Below, piece after piece: positions 27,966-40,112 of a stretch of DNA of 64,000 nt (positions are counted from its first letter, which is position 1; every line of letters starts with the position of its first letter). Source of the stretch: Bolinopsis microptera (lineage: Eukaryota; Ctenophora; Tentaculata; Lobata; Bolinopsidae); assembly GCF_026151205.1 (NCBI RefSeq), contig NC_087075.1, forward strand, positions 5,820,858 to 5,884,857. The letters are read 5' to 3'. The translations under genes and the position numbers were made by a program. The notes beneath the pieces are model-generated. The model saw only the letters and a list, made by a program, of their open reading frames with translations. It was not told the DNA's origin and did not search any database.

Positions 27966-28631
27966 TTACCATCACCTCAGCTCAATCTTTGGAATGTTTT
28001 AAAGCTTTTCTTAAAACGTACCTTTTCAAACTGTCCCCAGATGAACTTGAAAAACTTTATCGATAACTATTCTGGTCATACTTTATATTCGGTCTTTGCA
28101 TAATAAATTTAATTACCATTTTCGGGCTTTAGTATTGACGTTATATTTTCAAGCATAAGTTATCTTTTAGCTCAGTATTCATGATATTTTCTGGGATGAT
28201 TAGTTCAAACACTGCTGAGTGTAAGTTTTATCTTAAAAGCGGTGTTATTAAATTTCAATTTATTATTATTATTATAGTTATAGTTAGATCATGATATTAT
28301 ATTTTGCAGTAATTTTAGCTTATACACACAATGTTGTGAATTCTAATGTTGTAAAGTTACAATATTGAATACTCTTAGACACAGTGAAAGAACGAAATTT
28401 TGAAATAAATAGATCATCAATAAAATCCACATTTCAAAATTTGATGATAAATATAAACAAATAATGTATGTAATATACTCTCAACACTGCACCAGAAACA
28501 AAAAGTTTTCAAGTAAAAACCAAACATTTTATCTAGATAATAGACGGATTGGCAACATCATATCTGAACAACCTGTTTCACAAGCAATGAGAAATGTGTT
28601 TAATAAGTACTGTACCATATCACCATATCTC

Positions 28632-29235
28632 TGATTGAAGTGTGGTAAACTTACTTTGTATGCCACTGTCTAAGAATTGTGTAATTTTGTATTTTCAAAT
28701 GCAATATACCATATCGTTGTGCCGGAACTTTTATAAGTACTGTACCATATCACCATGTCAGAGCTTAGTTTGATATGCAACACCAGCAGCACGACATAAC
28801 TTTTATAAGTACTGTACCATATCACCATGTCAGAGTTTGGTTTGATATGCAACACCAGCAGCACGACATAACTTTTATAAGTACTGTACCATATCACCAT
28901 GTCAGAGTTTAGTTTGATATTCAACACCAGCAGCACGACATAACTTTTATAAGTACTGTACCATATCACCATGTCAGAGTTTAGTTTGATATGCAACACC
29001 AGCAGCACGACATAACTTTTATAAGTACTGTACCATATCACCATGTCAGAGTTTAGTTTGATATGCAACACCAGCAGCACGACATAACTTTTATAAGTAC
29101 TGTACCATATCATTATGTCAGAGTTTAGTTTGATATGCAACACCAGCAGCACGACATAACTTTTATAAGTACTGTACCATATCACCATGTCAGAGTTTAG
29201 TTTGATATGCAACACCAGCAGCACGACATAACTTT
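28632..29235. repeat. Second 72-bp tandem array with flanking duplication
   Basis: From about 28728 to 29235, about seven units of 72 bp ('ttttataagtactgtaccat' to 'gcagcacgacataac'). Because 72 is a multiple of 3, one minus-strand frame is open for 189 codons of a 24-residue repeat; this is not good evidence for a protein. The block 28632-28775 that leads into the array recurs at 30858-30995. The unit sequence is unrelated to the 72-bp satellite at 22-24 kb. Confidence 0.85.
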
Positions 29236-29674
29236 TCAAAGCTAGATAGTTTGTAAGTTAAAGTGGCGATGTCGTACACCGTTGAACAATATGTCTAATA
29301 GTTTGGACTCTGTCCTTCCTCTGGAACAAACGTTTTGTCTTTGATCCGTTCTCAGAACGTTTATTTGGGCTGTAGCAGTTGACGGTAAGGGGATGTAGTG
29401 CTCCTCCACTAATAACAGGCAAGTACTGTACTATATCCCCATATCTGAAGAATTGCTTTTGGGTATGCTGATCAATATTATGTATGCATCAGTTGTGATG
29501 ATACGTTCTTTGTTCAAGTAAAACCTGAAGCACTTTATCGCCGACACCTGTACGTTTGGACTGTCTTGTTTGCGTTTTAGAATTATATGTCGAGTTTGAA
29601 ACCTTGACTAGCGAAAGTAACCCCTTTTCAGTGAACACTTCCACAAGAGTTGATGGAAACTCCTTTACGTAAAC

Positions 29675-30394
29675 TCAGATCAGCCGCTTCATCTTTCTCT
29701 GGTAGTCGTCTGCCGACTTTTGTGTTAGAGCCCGATCATTTATCAAATAAGTACAGAAATCGGTTAAAAGTTTCAACACATTTTCCGGATCCCAACCCAA
29801 ATCCCTTATCATCATCTGGATGGTCGGGTTAGTGGCTGTTGAAGGCGATTCCATTCTTTGATCCGTTCTCAGAACGTTTATTTGGGCTGTAGCAGTTGAC
29901 GGTAAGGGGATGTAGTGATCCTCCACGTATGTGGCTGCAGATAACGTTAAACTATTATTATTATCATTATTAGAGCATACTACTCTAGTAGCAGAGAGTA
30001 GTTGAGTGTGCACTTCAATGTCCACAATTTTTGACCACACAGGGTCTTTCATTAGGTCATTCCAAACCAAAATCATCTAGGTACCCATTTTGTATCGCTA
30101 GTCCCAGTCCTCAAGTGCCTAGTTTTAAAGATATTCACGAAAAACTGTTTTTTGGCTCATCGCAGCCGGAATTACCGTATCTCGAGCTAGAAAGGTCTTC
30201 TTCATAAAACACCATGTAAAGATAGTGTTTTGTACCGTAGAAACATTCCAGTCCACAACAAGTTTAGATGCTCATATCAACAGCAAACAGGAGAACGACG
30301 AGGAAAATTAAGCTGACTTTCAGGGCTGCTGCATCAGAGTAGTTCTGGTTGTCTCCCTGTTTACTTCCATCTTCTTCTTCACTTGTATCTTCTT
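29675..30394 (-). CDS. Exons of an unidentified minus-strand gene or gene relics
   Basis: Two coding-like pieces. First, 30394-30264 follows a 'ttccccttcag' acceptor and encodes an acidic stretch (DTSEEEDGSKQGDNQNYSDA), then a hydrophobic segment LKVSLIFLVVLLFAVDMSI and a stop, like a membrane or GPI-anchor tail. Second, 30076-29675 is open for 133 codons and contains EDHYIPLPSTATAQINV; a near copy of that block is encoded at about 29405-29340. They need not belong to one transcript, since the first ends in a stop. No family is recognised. Confidence 0.3.
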
Positions 30395-31747
30395 CTGAAG
30401 GGGAAATTTAATTTAGTAAAAGATACCTTCATTCTGGAAAGATATCGGCATGATCTATTTTATATGGCTTTGACTAATTATTGCAAGACCACGAACAGAC
30501 ACAAATCTCATATTTATATCTAGGAACTATAAACAAGTAATTACAACTATTCGATTATCCTAGTTCGCTTGAATCCCGTACGTTAAACTGTTCATTTGTC
30601 TTTCAATGTTAAAAATTTAATTAAATGGGTAAGATAAAATCGAGTGCAACCGTCAAAATACTGGCACTGAAAAATTATTCATCATCCTGATGGACGATTC
30701 TCTATTTATAGGTGGAGCCTGGTATATAATAAAGTTTTTAGGACACATACAGTGCAAATAAAATATATCGTGGTAAAAACATCGAGGCAACTACTGAAAT
30801 TAAATCGATCAAGCATAATTTTATATTACGTAGATTGTTAGTTCAAAATTCTATCCTTGAAGTGTGGTAAACTTACTTTGAACACCACTGTCTAAGAATT
30901 GTGTAATTCTGTATTTTCAAATGCAATATACCATATCGTTGTGCCAGAACTTTTATAAGTACTGTACTATATCGCCATGTCAGAGCTTAGTTCGATACGT
31001 CAATTTTGTCGAACCATATTGTCCTTTCAGTAGAGTGAAAAGTTGAAGCAGACATCATGAGCGTACACCATATAGCTAATAACAGCCAAGTACTGTATTA
31101 TATCACCAAGTTTCTGCTTATCATATCATTCTGCTAAAAATATAAATTTAGGCAGTAGAACACACAATTATCTCAAGAAATTGGTATAAACAATTCGGTA
31201 TTTTATAAAATTAAATGTTTTGAACTAGAATGTGTCGACAATATTAAGCTTCATTATATAGACTGAAGTGGTATCCAAGGAAGTTTCTTGAACTTTTAAC
31301 AGGTACCCCTCCTCATTTAACCCTCAATTAAGTTTCCTATCATTCGGCTGAGTCGACCAAGGAGATCACATAGCTGATAGATCCAATGGATCCTTAGCTA
31401 CTCCCTAGACTGATTTGAACCCTGAACCTCCTGCGCAGAAGGTGGATGCTGTAACTACTTTTTTTTGAAATAAATTACTAGGCCACCTAGTCCATATCAA
31501 ATCAATACTATAAATCAATTACGAGGTTACCATAACAACAATATAGATCCCCTGAGTAAAAGAATTGGTTATTGAACACTAGGCAGCAGGAACGCATCCA
31601 CCATAAACTATTTTTAATCCAAAACTTGATATACGAGGCCAACACACTGTAAACAGTGTTGCTTTTTACAAATATTTAAAAGAGGTTTAAAAGGTTTTCC
31701 TAAAAGCAACTTGTTCTCACAAATGATTCCTTGAATAATCATCTTAA

Positions 31748-33815
31748 AGGACCAGTTAACTCAAAAAAAAGTTATCCTCATATTTTGACAGATTGTGACA
31801 AATAGCAAACTGAGCAACGAGTCGAAATTCCTAAATCTCTAACTGCTCTCTAACGCGTGTAATTAGCGTTTGTATTATTTTGGCGATGACGTCATAAAGT
31901 CCCTTGCGCGCACAGAAGAGCTCGTGAGACTGTATTTTACAGGTAAAAATGGACATAATACAATGTTTCTCCCCTAAATAACTCGAAAAATAAGTGTTTT
32001 AGGGTACATGTTGCTTCATAAGTTGTATATAAACATGGCCATTCTGCACAATTTGCAATCATTCAAAAATCTGTAGGGCCTTCATAGCCCAATTTACAAG
32101 ATACCCATGATACTTTTGCATGATTTCTGGAACCGGAAATCAGTTTTTCGCCAATAACTGAAAAAGTAAGCACTTTAAGGCATCTGTTTCTTCGTAAGTC
32201 ATATATAAATATGCTAATTGCGGTTCTTTTGCACCCTGTCTAAAGACTCTATCACGATCCTATCGAAAATGGGCTCAGCACCACGCCCAAAATGGTTTTT
32301 GGCAAATTTCTCGAAGAGTAAGGATTTTAGGCCATGTGTTGCTCAGTAACTCCTATATAAACATGCATATGCCGCTTCGTTTAAGCCTATTTAGAAGTCT
32401 ACGACCTTCAGAAGCAAAGGGTCGGTTACGTTATTGGGTCAATATCGGCGTGGTCAATATGTCTCCAACCGAAAATCGTTTATTCATACTTTTGAGAAGG
32501 TCTTTGCAAAATTTCGTGAGTATACGAAAATTTGCAGGTTCAATTCCATAAATGTCCTTAAATGACTGGACTACACTAGTTTAGAGTTAACTTTAGAGAA
32601 ACTCATAAATCATTATTATCTAAAATTAAGCTGTCAGTGTCCATGATCAACCTATGGCTACAATGTTTTACATGAAAATTGAAATGTAAAAATCAGGAGT
32701 AATATAATAAGTGTATTTCTAGATTAAAGTGCTATCTCATAGTTTAAGAATTGTATAGATTAACGTATGTTGTTTAGCCATCTAAGAATCGATCGTGCCG
32801 CAATATATATGGCCAAAGAATAATAGGGTCTTGGAAATTCTATATTTGTTCAGTGGGTCGATTGACTGAACACGTTTGCACTTGGTATTTAATTTTACCA
32901 GTAGTTTATTTATGTTATGTACCTACCGATGATCATACAAGTAGGACGATAACTAGGTAAGTCACATTCAAAACACACCGCTCACCGTACACTCCGATCA
33001 GTATTACGTATACCGGGTATTTTTCAGTTCCCACGGCACCGTTCTGATAGGAGCTACTTCTACTAATGGTCCGATGGGAACGGCCGTAAAATAGCCAGAC
33101 TTCATGTCTCCTGTACTGTCTGGCACGTGTGGATTAAAGTAAGAAATTTCGCTATGCTAGAAATATAATTGCTCTCGGAACTATGTCTTTTAGGATAGCG
33201 AACCATTTGACTGCTCGCATTCTTCCGAACAACTGTAATATTATATTACAGAGTTACACTCTGATCAGCTATATTTAATATATAGCACATTATTTTGTGT
33301 ATTAGTTTCATGGACTGGGGAAAAATAATCGGTACAGTCTCCCTTCGTTTTAATGAAGCAATGAAAACAATCCAAAATTATCACATATGACATAACTTGT
33401 AATAGCAGAAACTTTCTAACCGTACATTCACCCGCCACTGTTCAAGAACTTATGTCACTGTTTAAAATCCTGACGTGAGCACTGTACATCCAATCAGCTA
33501 TTCATATAGTTAGGGTGATAGCCAAAACTATAAGGATTTTGGAGAACTAGGGAAATAGTCATAACTCTAAAATTTGAGTGAGTTACACGTGTTTTATTGA
33601 CGATGATAAACATTTGTGCATTGTATTACGCTATGCCAGCGCGCACTGAGGGACTTTATGACGTCACGCGGCCACAGCTTATTATTGCAATAACACGCGT
33701 TACACGTAAGCTAGAGAGTTGGTTCTTTCGGCGATACAAATTTTTACGAGTTTGTCACAGCTGATTTAAATCTTAGCCAAATTGGAGACTACAAATTTTT
33801 CAGTTAACTGGTCCT
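31748..33815. mobile_element. TTAA-flanked DNA transposon, non-autonomous, 2.07 kb
   Basis: The ends are inverted repeats AGGACCAGTTAACT and AGTTAACTGGTCCT, flanked on both sides by TTAA (31744-31747 and 33816-33819). Similarity between the ends extends inward about 190 bp (shared 'aacgcgtgt', then TGACGTCATAAAGTCCCT on the opposite strand, then GCGCGC). TTAA duplications are made by piggyBac and Kolobok transposases; termini beginning AG favour Kolobok. The left interior holds three diverged copies of a roughly 165-bp unit around 'ttcataagttgtatataaac'. No transposase ORF was found. Confidence 0.75.
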
Positions 33816-34068
33816 TTAATAATAATTTGAAAGCTGCAAACCACATTTGTAATAGGAACATCAAATTTTTGATGTATTTCCTGTAATAACTATAGCAGTT
33901 TGTTTCCACACTCTAAGCCAATTCAAAAGAGACAAATTTGTTAATGAATCAATCTGTTACAAATCCATCCATATTTATAGCAACTGACACAGTTTTAGGG
34001 ACTACATATATCTTTACAGTTTCAAGCTAGTGAGGTGAAAAGGAAAAATCCTTCAATGCACATACATT

Positions 34069-37000
34069 ATGATACAAGGATTTTATTCGTTTAAAAACAA
34101 TTCTGTTAATAATATACTTATAAGTTTTATGGGAATATCAGCTCAACAACACCGTGTTGCAACTGGTATGTTTTCTAGGTATGTTATCATCAGTAAAAGT
34201 AATAGAGGTAACGGGGAAAATTTTTTGTCCTGTCTTCTGTCTCGTCATATGTTATGTGCTCTATTGGGTCTATTTTATTTTTATGTTATTTTGTATATAT
34301 TTTCTTTGACTATCGATGCTAATATACTCCCTAGTGCTCCCCTCCAACCTAAAATACACTCTGTACCATGTTTGAGGTCATCCATAAATCTTTACTTTAT
34401 GGTAATATTTTGTACCATTTTTCTCAGACACTTTAAACTTGTGTATAGGGGGGAGAGGGGCATTGGGACAGCCTTAGCTGCAATTTCTGTAAAATTGCTA
34501 TCTACCACAAAAACCGAACTGTCACCTACCATGTCACCGAAACAGACTGTTAAGTTACTTTTCGGTATTACCAGCAGCTGGCTTGGGGTCATGTCTAGGT
34601 GCGGTCTGGTTTTTCTATCTCTCCTTAATATTTCCCTGATAGTAATTTGTAATTGTTCCTTACTGAACCCTGGACCAAATTTATCCGTTGTTTACAATAA
34701 TATCCATGGTTTCCTAAATACCTGTGATCTAGCATCAGGAACACCACCACTAAATTTGACCAAGATACATGAATTCCATGGTTATATCTACAAACATAAG
34801 CCTCACATCATTATTCTAAACGAGACATGGCTGAAAAATTCCATTCTCAGTAATGAAGTGCTCCCTGACAAATACAAAGTATTTAGGCTTGATCGATCCT
34901 TAAGATCGCATCCAGTGGATGCAACCCAGCCCAAGAAATTCAGAAAAAACGGTGGTGGTGTTCTGATTGCCCATAGAACAGACATTGATATCTCGAGTCT
35001 AAAGTTCTCAAAGGTTAGTGTTCAAGCTGAATTATTATCCGTCATAATTAAGACTCAGTGTGGAAGAAACTTTTGCATATCTACATTCTATAGAGTAGGA
35101 ACGCTTGGCTTAGATAATTTTGAATCTTTCAAGAAACATTTTGTTACTTTAGCATCTGCCAGAAAGTTGCAAAGACACATTCTGGTAGGAGACTTTAATT
35201 TAGCTTCGATTTCCTGGCCAGATGGTCAGTCATCTTGCCAGCTACATTCTAGCTTTGTAAATTTTCTCACTGATGACCTCGGACATACACAACTTATTAG
35301 CTCCCCTACTCACAAGTCAGGCAACACCTTAGATCTTGTGTTCACTAACATTCAGAACCTTATTAAGAATGTTAAAGTTTTAGATCAAAACGAAATGTGT
35401 ATGTCCGACCACTTTTGTATAACATTTGACATTGATGTTAAGACCAAGTATATTAAGCAGCCTAAAAGAAAGATCTTTAATTATAGTAAAGGTAATTTTA
35501 GGGGCCTGAATTCTGAGTTATTTGGCATCGATTGGGATAGTATATTTGAGTGTAATGATCCTTATCTTGCCTGGAGTCGATTCAGAGGAGTTCTTGATGC
35601 AGCCTGTGACCGATGGATCCCTAAAAAGACCATTAAGTCTCAGTTCCAGCCTCCATGGTATGACTCCGAATGTGATCGTCTCCTACGAAATAAGGAGAAA
35701 TGGAGAATAAGGCATAAGGGGAGCAACTCTGAGTCTCATAAACAAAAGTTTCGTGCATTTCGAACAAAATTTAAAAATATGATGGACGAAAAAATGAGAC
35801 TCAGTGTTGAGGATGACTCCGATGATGCTCTTATCTCCAAGAAATTCTGGACCTACGTTAAGTCTAAATCAAAGTCAACCAGGATCCCTGAAACTGTTAA
35901 ATATCATAATCGCTTTCGAAACAATCCATCTGATCAAGCTGCCCTTTTTAACGAATATTTTTATGAGCAGTTTTCTCAAGAGAGCGATTATGGCATTGAT
36001 ATAGATTTTCGTGATGATTGTTTTTCCAGTCTTGTGTTTAATAGAGAAGATGTTCTGTTGATTCTTAAAAAGTTAAATCCTAACAAGGCCCCTGGCCCTG
36101 ATGGGATTCATGGGAAAGTCCTCAAAAACTGTGCCCAAAGCCTTGCATACCCACTTAGTGTTTTATTTAACCTGTCTTTCTCAAGCGGATGCATACCCCC
36201 TGATTGGAAGCTGGCACTTGTAGTACCAGTGCACAAAAAGGGTGATAAGTCTTCGGTTGAGAACTACAGGCCTATCTCGTTAACATCTCTTGTAATGAAA
36301 GTCTTTGAAAGGTGCATAAAGACTGCATTATACGCTGCATGTTCTGATCTGTTGGATGACCGACAACACGGTTTTGTTAATGAACGTTCATGCACAACCC
36401 AAATGATACCTTTCACGGACAATCTTGCACTTGCACTGAACAACAGGTCCAGGACTGATATAATATATTTTGATTTTGCGAAAGCTTTTGATAGCGTTTC
36501 GCATGACCTCATTTTAAGTAAATTAAAGAATATTTTTAAAGTCGATGGACTAATGCTTAAATTTATCAAGTCCTATCTTGAGGGGCGACAACAACAAGTA
36601 GTGATAGGAGGCCAAACGTCTTCCTCTCTACCAGTTCGGTCTGGTGTCCCTCAAGGTTCTATACTTGGCCCTCTATTGTTTGTAATATTTATAAATGACA
36701 TGTTCTCCTGTGTCTCTGAAGGCACCAATATTGCCCTTTATGCAGATGACACTAAAATTTGGAGGGAGATTCTTGGTTACCCTGACCATCACATAATCCA
36801 AAATGACATCAATAGATTGTATGATTGGTCAGTGAGAAATCGAATGAAGTTCCATCCACAAAAGTGCAAAGCCCTCTCTGTGTCCCTGCAAAGAAACGTG
36901 CTGGATAACTTGCCATTCAATACCTTCTTCTATAAACTTTCTGGAAGTGATATTGACTTTGTGCCCTCTCAGTCAGATTTAGGAGTCGCAATAAACTCCA

Positions 37001-37635
37001 GGTTTAACTGGGGTGCACAATGTAAAGCGCTTGTTTCCAAAGCTAACTCCAGACTTGGACTACTTAAGAGAACATGTCATTTCACTATTGATAAAAGGCA
37101 GAAAAGATCGTTCTATTTGGCGTTAATTAGGTCTATATTTGAACATTGTTCTGTTATATGGTCCCCTCAATCTGCAACTCATCTTCAACAGTTTGTTGCT
37201 ATCCAAAAGAGGGCTATTAAATGGATCAATGGTGAACCCTACTCCAGTTATAATGACGATAAACTTGCTACAGAGCAAAAGAAGCTAAATATTCTCCCTG
37301 TCATGCAGAAGTTTATTTATAACGATCTTATGACCTTCTATAAAATAGTGAATAGCATAATCCCAGTTTCGCTTCCTACCTATATAGTCCTATGCCGTCC
37401 AGAGGGCACCCGATACACTAGGCACAATGCTCAAATAATTGATAGGTCGGATACTTCAACTTACATGAGTACCACTGTGCCCTGCTCGGATGCCTTCCGA
37501 AATAGCTTCTTTCATAGATCTATGCTGAAATGGAATAGTCTACCAGTATGTATCCGGCAGTCAGAGCGGATTTCTACTTTTAAGGCCAATCTGATCAAGT
37601 ACCTCTGGGCTGCCGATACAGTCTGGCCAGACTAG
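34069..37635 (+). CDS. CR1-type retrotransposon polyprotein (endonuclease + RT), 1188 aa
   Basis: An uninterrupted ORF. Residues about 1-205 are unusual, with three hydrophobic stretches (near 60-85, 105-125 and 180-200) ending in LLNPGP. The apurinic-type endonuclease follows: NETW (about 251), GGGVLI, VGDFNLAS (about 373), and MSDHFC (about 447). The reverse transcriptase runs from about 640: NPNKAPGPDGIHGKVLKN, NYRPISLTS, FDFAKAFDSVSHDL, SGVPQGSILGPLLF, and ALYADDTKIW (catalytic YADD). A C-terminal CR1-like region (WSPQSATHLQQ, KWNSLPVCIR) ends it. The ORF is intact and may be recent or active. No separate ORF1 was found upstream. Confidence 0.93.
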   Translation: MIQGFYSFKNNSVNNILISFMGISAQQHRVATGMFSRYVIISKSNRGNGENFLSCLLSRHMLCALLGLFYFYVILYIFSLTIDANILPSAPLQPKIHSVPCLRSSINLYFMVIFCTIFLRHFKLVYRGERGIGTALAAISVKLLSTTKTELSPTMSPKQTVKLLFGITSSWLGVMSRCGLVFLSLLNISLIVICNCSLLNPGPNLSVVYNNIHGFLNTCDLASGTPPLNLTKIHEFHGYIYKHKPHIIILNETWLKNSILSNEVLPDKYKVFRLDRSLRSHPVDATQPKKFRKNGGGVLIAHRTDIDISSLKFSKVSVQAELLSVIIKTQCGRNFCISTFYRVGTLGLDNFESFKKHFVTLASARKLQRHILVGDFNLASISWPDGQSSCQLHSSFVNFLTDDLGHTQLISSPTHKSGNTLDLVFTNIQNLIKNVKVLDQNEMCMSDHFCITFDIDVKTKYIKQPKRKIFNYSKGNFRGLNSELFGIDWDSIFECNDPYLAWSRFRGVLDAACDRWIPKKTIKSQFQPPWYDSECDRLLRNKEKWRIRHKGSNSESHKQKFRAFRTKFKNMMDEKMRLSVEDDSDDALISKKFWTYVKSKSKSTRIPETVKYHNRFRNNPSDQAALFNEYFYEQFSQESDYGIDIDFRDDCFSSLVFNREDVLLILKKLNPNKAPGPDGIHGKVLKNCAQSLAYPLSVLFNLSFSSGCIPPDWKLALVVPVHKKGDKSSVENYRPISLTSLVMKVFERCIKTALYAACSDLLDDRQHGFVNERSCTTQMIPFTDNLALALNNRSRTDIIYFDFAKAFDSVSHDLILSKLKNIFKVDGLMLKFIKSYLEGRQQQVVIGGQTSSSLPVRSGVPQGSILGPLLFVIFINDMFSCVSEGTNIALYADDTKIWREILGYPDHHIIQNDINRLYDWSVRNRMKFHPQKCKALSVSLQRNVLDNLPFNTFFYKLSGSDIDFVPSQSDLGVAINSRFNWGAQCKALVSKANSRLGLLKRTCHFTIDKRQKRSFYLALIRSIFEHCSVIWSPQSATHLQQFVAIQKRAIKWINGEPYSSYNDDKLATEQKKLNILPVMQKFIYNDLMTFYKIVNSIIPVSLPTYIVLCRPEGTRYTRHNAQIIDRSDTSTYMSTTVPCSDAFRNSFFHRSMLKWNSLPVCIRQSERISTFKANLIKYLWAADTVWPD

Positions 37636-40112
37636 CTCATCAGTCTTATGATTCTCAGAAATGTGTTCTTGTTGGTTACAATTCTGCCGTCCAATTTCCT
37701 ATCCGCTTGACCTATTCTTTTTTCTTCTATCAGTTGTGACGGAATTGTAATGAACAAAATCCATATATAATTATTAATGATATGTTTGATTTTTTCCTTT
37801 TCACCCTTTTGAAAAAAGGCAATAGTGAAAGGTTACGAATGGAGGTTTTTGCAGAAAAACGTGGATTTTGGAGAACGAGATAGGTGGGTTTAAATATGTC
37901 GTGTGTTCGTTCGTTACCATGCAACGAAAAAGTTGGGCGCGCGCGAGGATTGCTTGCGGAGATGTGATGTATAGATAGCCTGTGATCTATGAATGCGCGG
38001 CGCGACTGTGTATATGATGCATGTAATGTATAATATTACTATTAGGTAATACACCCAATTTGTACGTGGCACGCGTAGTGTATTGATGTGTACACGAGTA
38101 TATATAATTGATTCACGATGTCAATCCTTCGCAGCTCGGTGAGGCACAGTGGTGCATTGACCATTGTTAATGATCTGGCCCGGCGCGCGCTACTTCGTAG
38201 CACTTGCCGTCGGGCCATTTCGAGAAGAAAGCGGCGCGCGCTACTTCGAAGAAATTTAGACGAGTAACATCCGTCAAAGTGGTGCATCTCGCCGATCTAC
38301 CGAAGGTAGAGAAGCGTTGGTTGCGAGAAGCGTTGGTTGCGAGAAGCATTATTTGATGCGCGCGCGACCCAGTAGTGCATCGCGCTACAAATATATAATA
38401 GTTTACCTTTGCTGATAATTTCTTGAATTACAGATACAAGTTAAGTTCTACGGCAATTGAACTGAATTTCAAGTGTTTCCCGTATTTTATGCATAATTGA
38501 TCAATATTATTATCATGAAGATTGAAGTGAGCTGATTGGAGCTTATAGTTATATTTAAATTTATAGTAAATGTGAAATGGAAATCTAGCGTCCGCCAAAA
38601 CGAAACAACGGGCGCAATTCTTGTTTGTTATTGTATGTCATTCAAATTTGGTAGACGGCCCCAACGTTAATGTGGCTCTTGCTATGTGTTGGTTCAGCCG
38701 AATTAATTATTATGTAATCAAGTTTATTTTTCTCTTTTAGTTAGTTGTCATCCGGCCAAACATTAAGCAACTTATATTGCAGTTCCATTTATCAATTAGT
38801 ATATCAAAATATGTCATTGTAATTTTGCATGGCTGAAATGTAACGCTTGATTTATATATATATAATAATTAATTGAATTTTCAAAAAAAAAAATTTATCA
38901 TGATGTGAATATATTCCAATATGTGCTAAAGAGTATCTTTATATTAATTGTTATTATTATTATAAAACAGGTTCTTACCGTCAAAAATGATTCATTTCTT
39001 GTATGCAGCTATATTTTTGATTTCGTAACATAAATTTGATATGTTAATTATTAGCAGCCTTGCAAGTAGCGTATAAAAGCATTTAGTTTAGCGCTCGATT
39101 TTCATACCACTGTGTAGATTAGGAAAGTAATATGCGCGGCGTACCTAAAAACGTACCTTTTTTATATTAAGGAGATTGTGCTCATTAATTATACATGGTG
39201 TATTAATGAAATGATAACAAATTACTGAAATTGAAGTGCACATGCTAAAAAAGTTAAATTTCGACCATTATGATTCGTGATTTTAACTGAACTGAAGAAA
39301 TTCTAAATAATCATTTTAATACCAAATTTATAATTGTTAGTTGTTAGTGGATTTTAAAATTAAAACTTGCTTAGATAATTGTTGTATCACGTGGTGACCC
39401 CCACGGTCGCTTCACTATAGCGTCTGTATAGTATATACGTCACTATAGCGTCTGTATAGCGTCTGTAGCGTCTTCGACGCTACAGGGGGAGCCGCGCACT
39501 TCGTGCGCGGCGGGTCATACAACGTATGACAAGATAATTGCATGTATTATATTTAATGTTTTTAGGCTAAGTGTACCGAGCAAAAATAACGTAACATTAT
39601 ATTATTTGATTTGGAATATGTCGCCTCTTCGATGCGCCGCGCACATTATCATTTGAGTTTTAACAAATCTAGACGAGGAGTATTATTCGTCAAATTAAAC
39701 AATAAACTTTTGGTCATAACAATTACCGATCATTAAGCTGAATCGAACTTGAATTAATTTGTTTACTTTTTGATAAATGTCCAAGTTTATGTGAGAGTAT
39801 CTTTTTGCATATACATTACTTGGAGGACTTCGTCGCTTCGACGCGCCGCGCAAACTATCATTCTTTTTTCGCTCTGTTAATTCTCAGATAGATTAGATTA
39901 GATTAGATTAAGAATAATGACATAAACATCATCACTAGTTTTAAACATTCTTTCTGATTTCCTCATTATCAGAACTGTGAACATTTCACAGCCTTCGTCA
40001 TTAAAAAACAAACAAATTCTATAACTAACATAATTGTCATAATTTATTTACATATACAAAAGTTTAAAAAGTTAAAAACCGTTAATTTAAAAATAAATAA
40101 ATAAAAACAAAT
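37636..40112. other. Repeat-rich non-coding stretch
   Basis: It contains the probable 3' UTR of the CR1 element, the 3' part of the retroposon seen at 24856 (38651-38890, poly-A end), and GC-rich patches at 38140-38390, 39400-39520, 39625-39650 and 39830-39860. The patches include perfect hairpins with a TTC loop, for example 39463-39485 and 39492-39510. No gene is recognised. Confidence 0.6.

Larger units (their letters stand above)
25562..28276 (+). mobile_element. L2-clade retrotransposon split by a hAT element
   Basis: A 5'-truncated element starting at a 'YRPVSNL' remnant near 25562. It has frame disruptions before 25759, then an open RT, and its ORF ends at TAA 28064-28066. A 3' UTR ends in (TTA)n near 28260-28276. 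A hAT element interrupts the C-terminal coding part at 26803-27965. The same 3' UTR is present alone at about 51930-52080. Confidence 0.85.

Noticed and set aside
28670-29239. 189-codon repetitive minus-strand frame as a protein gene
   Set aside because: The open frame is forced by a 72-bp (24-codon) tandem repeat without stops; no start context, domain or exon support.
34392-36569. Smaller frames on both strands inside the CR1 ORF
   Set aside because: They are shadows of the 1188-codon endonuclease-reverse transcriptase frame.
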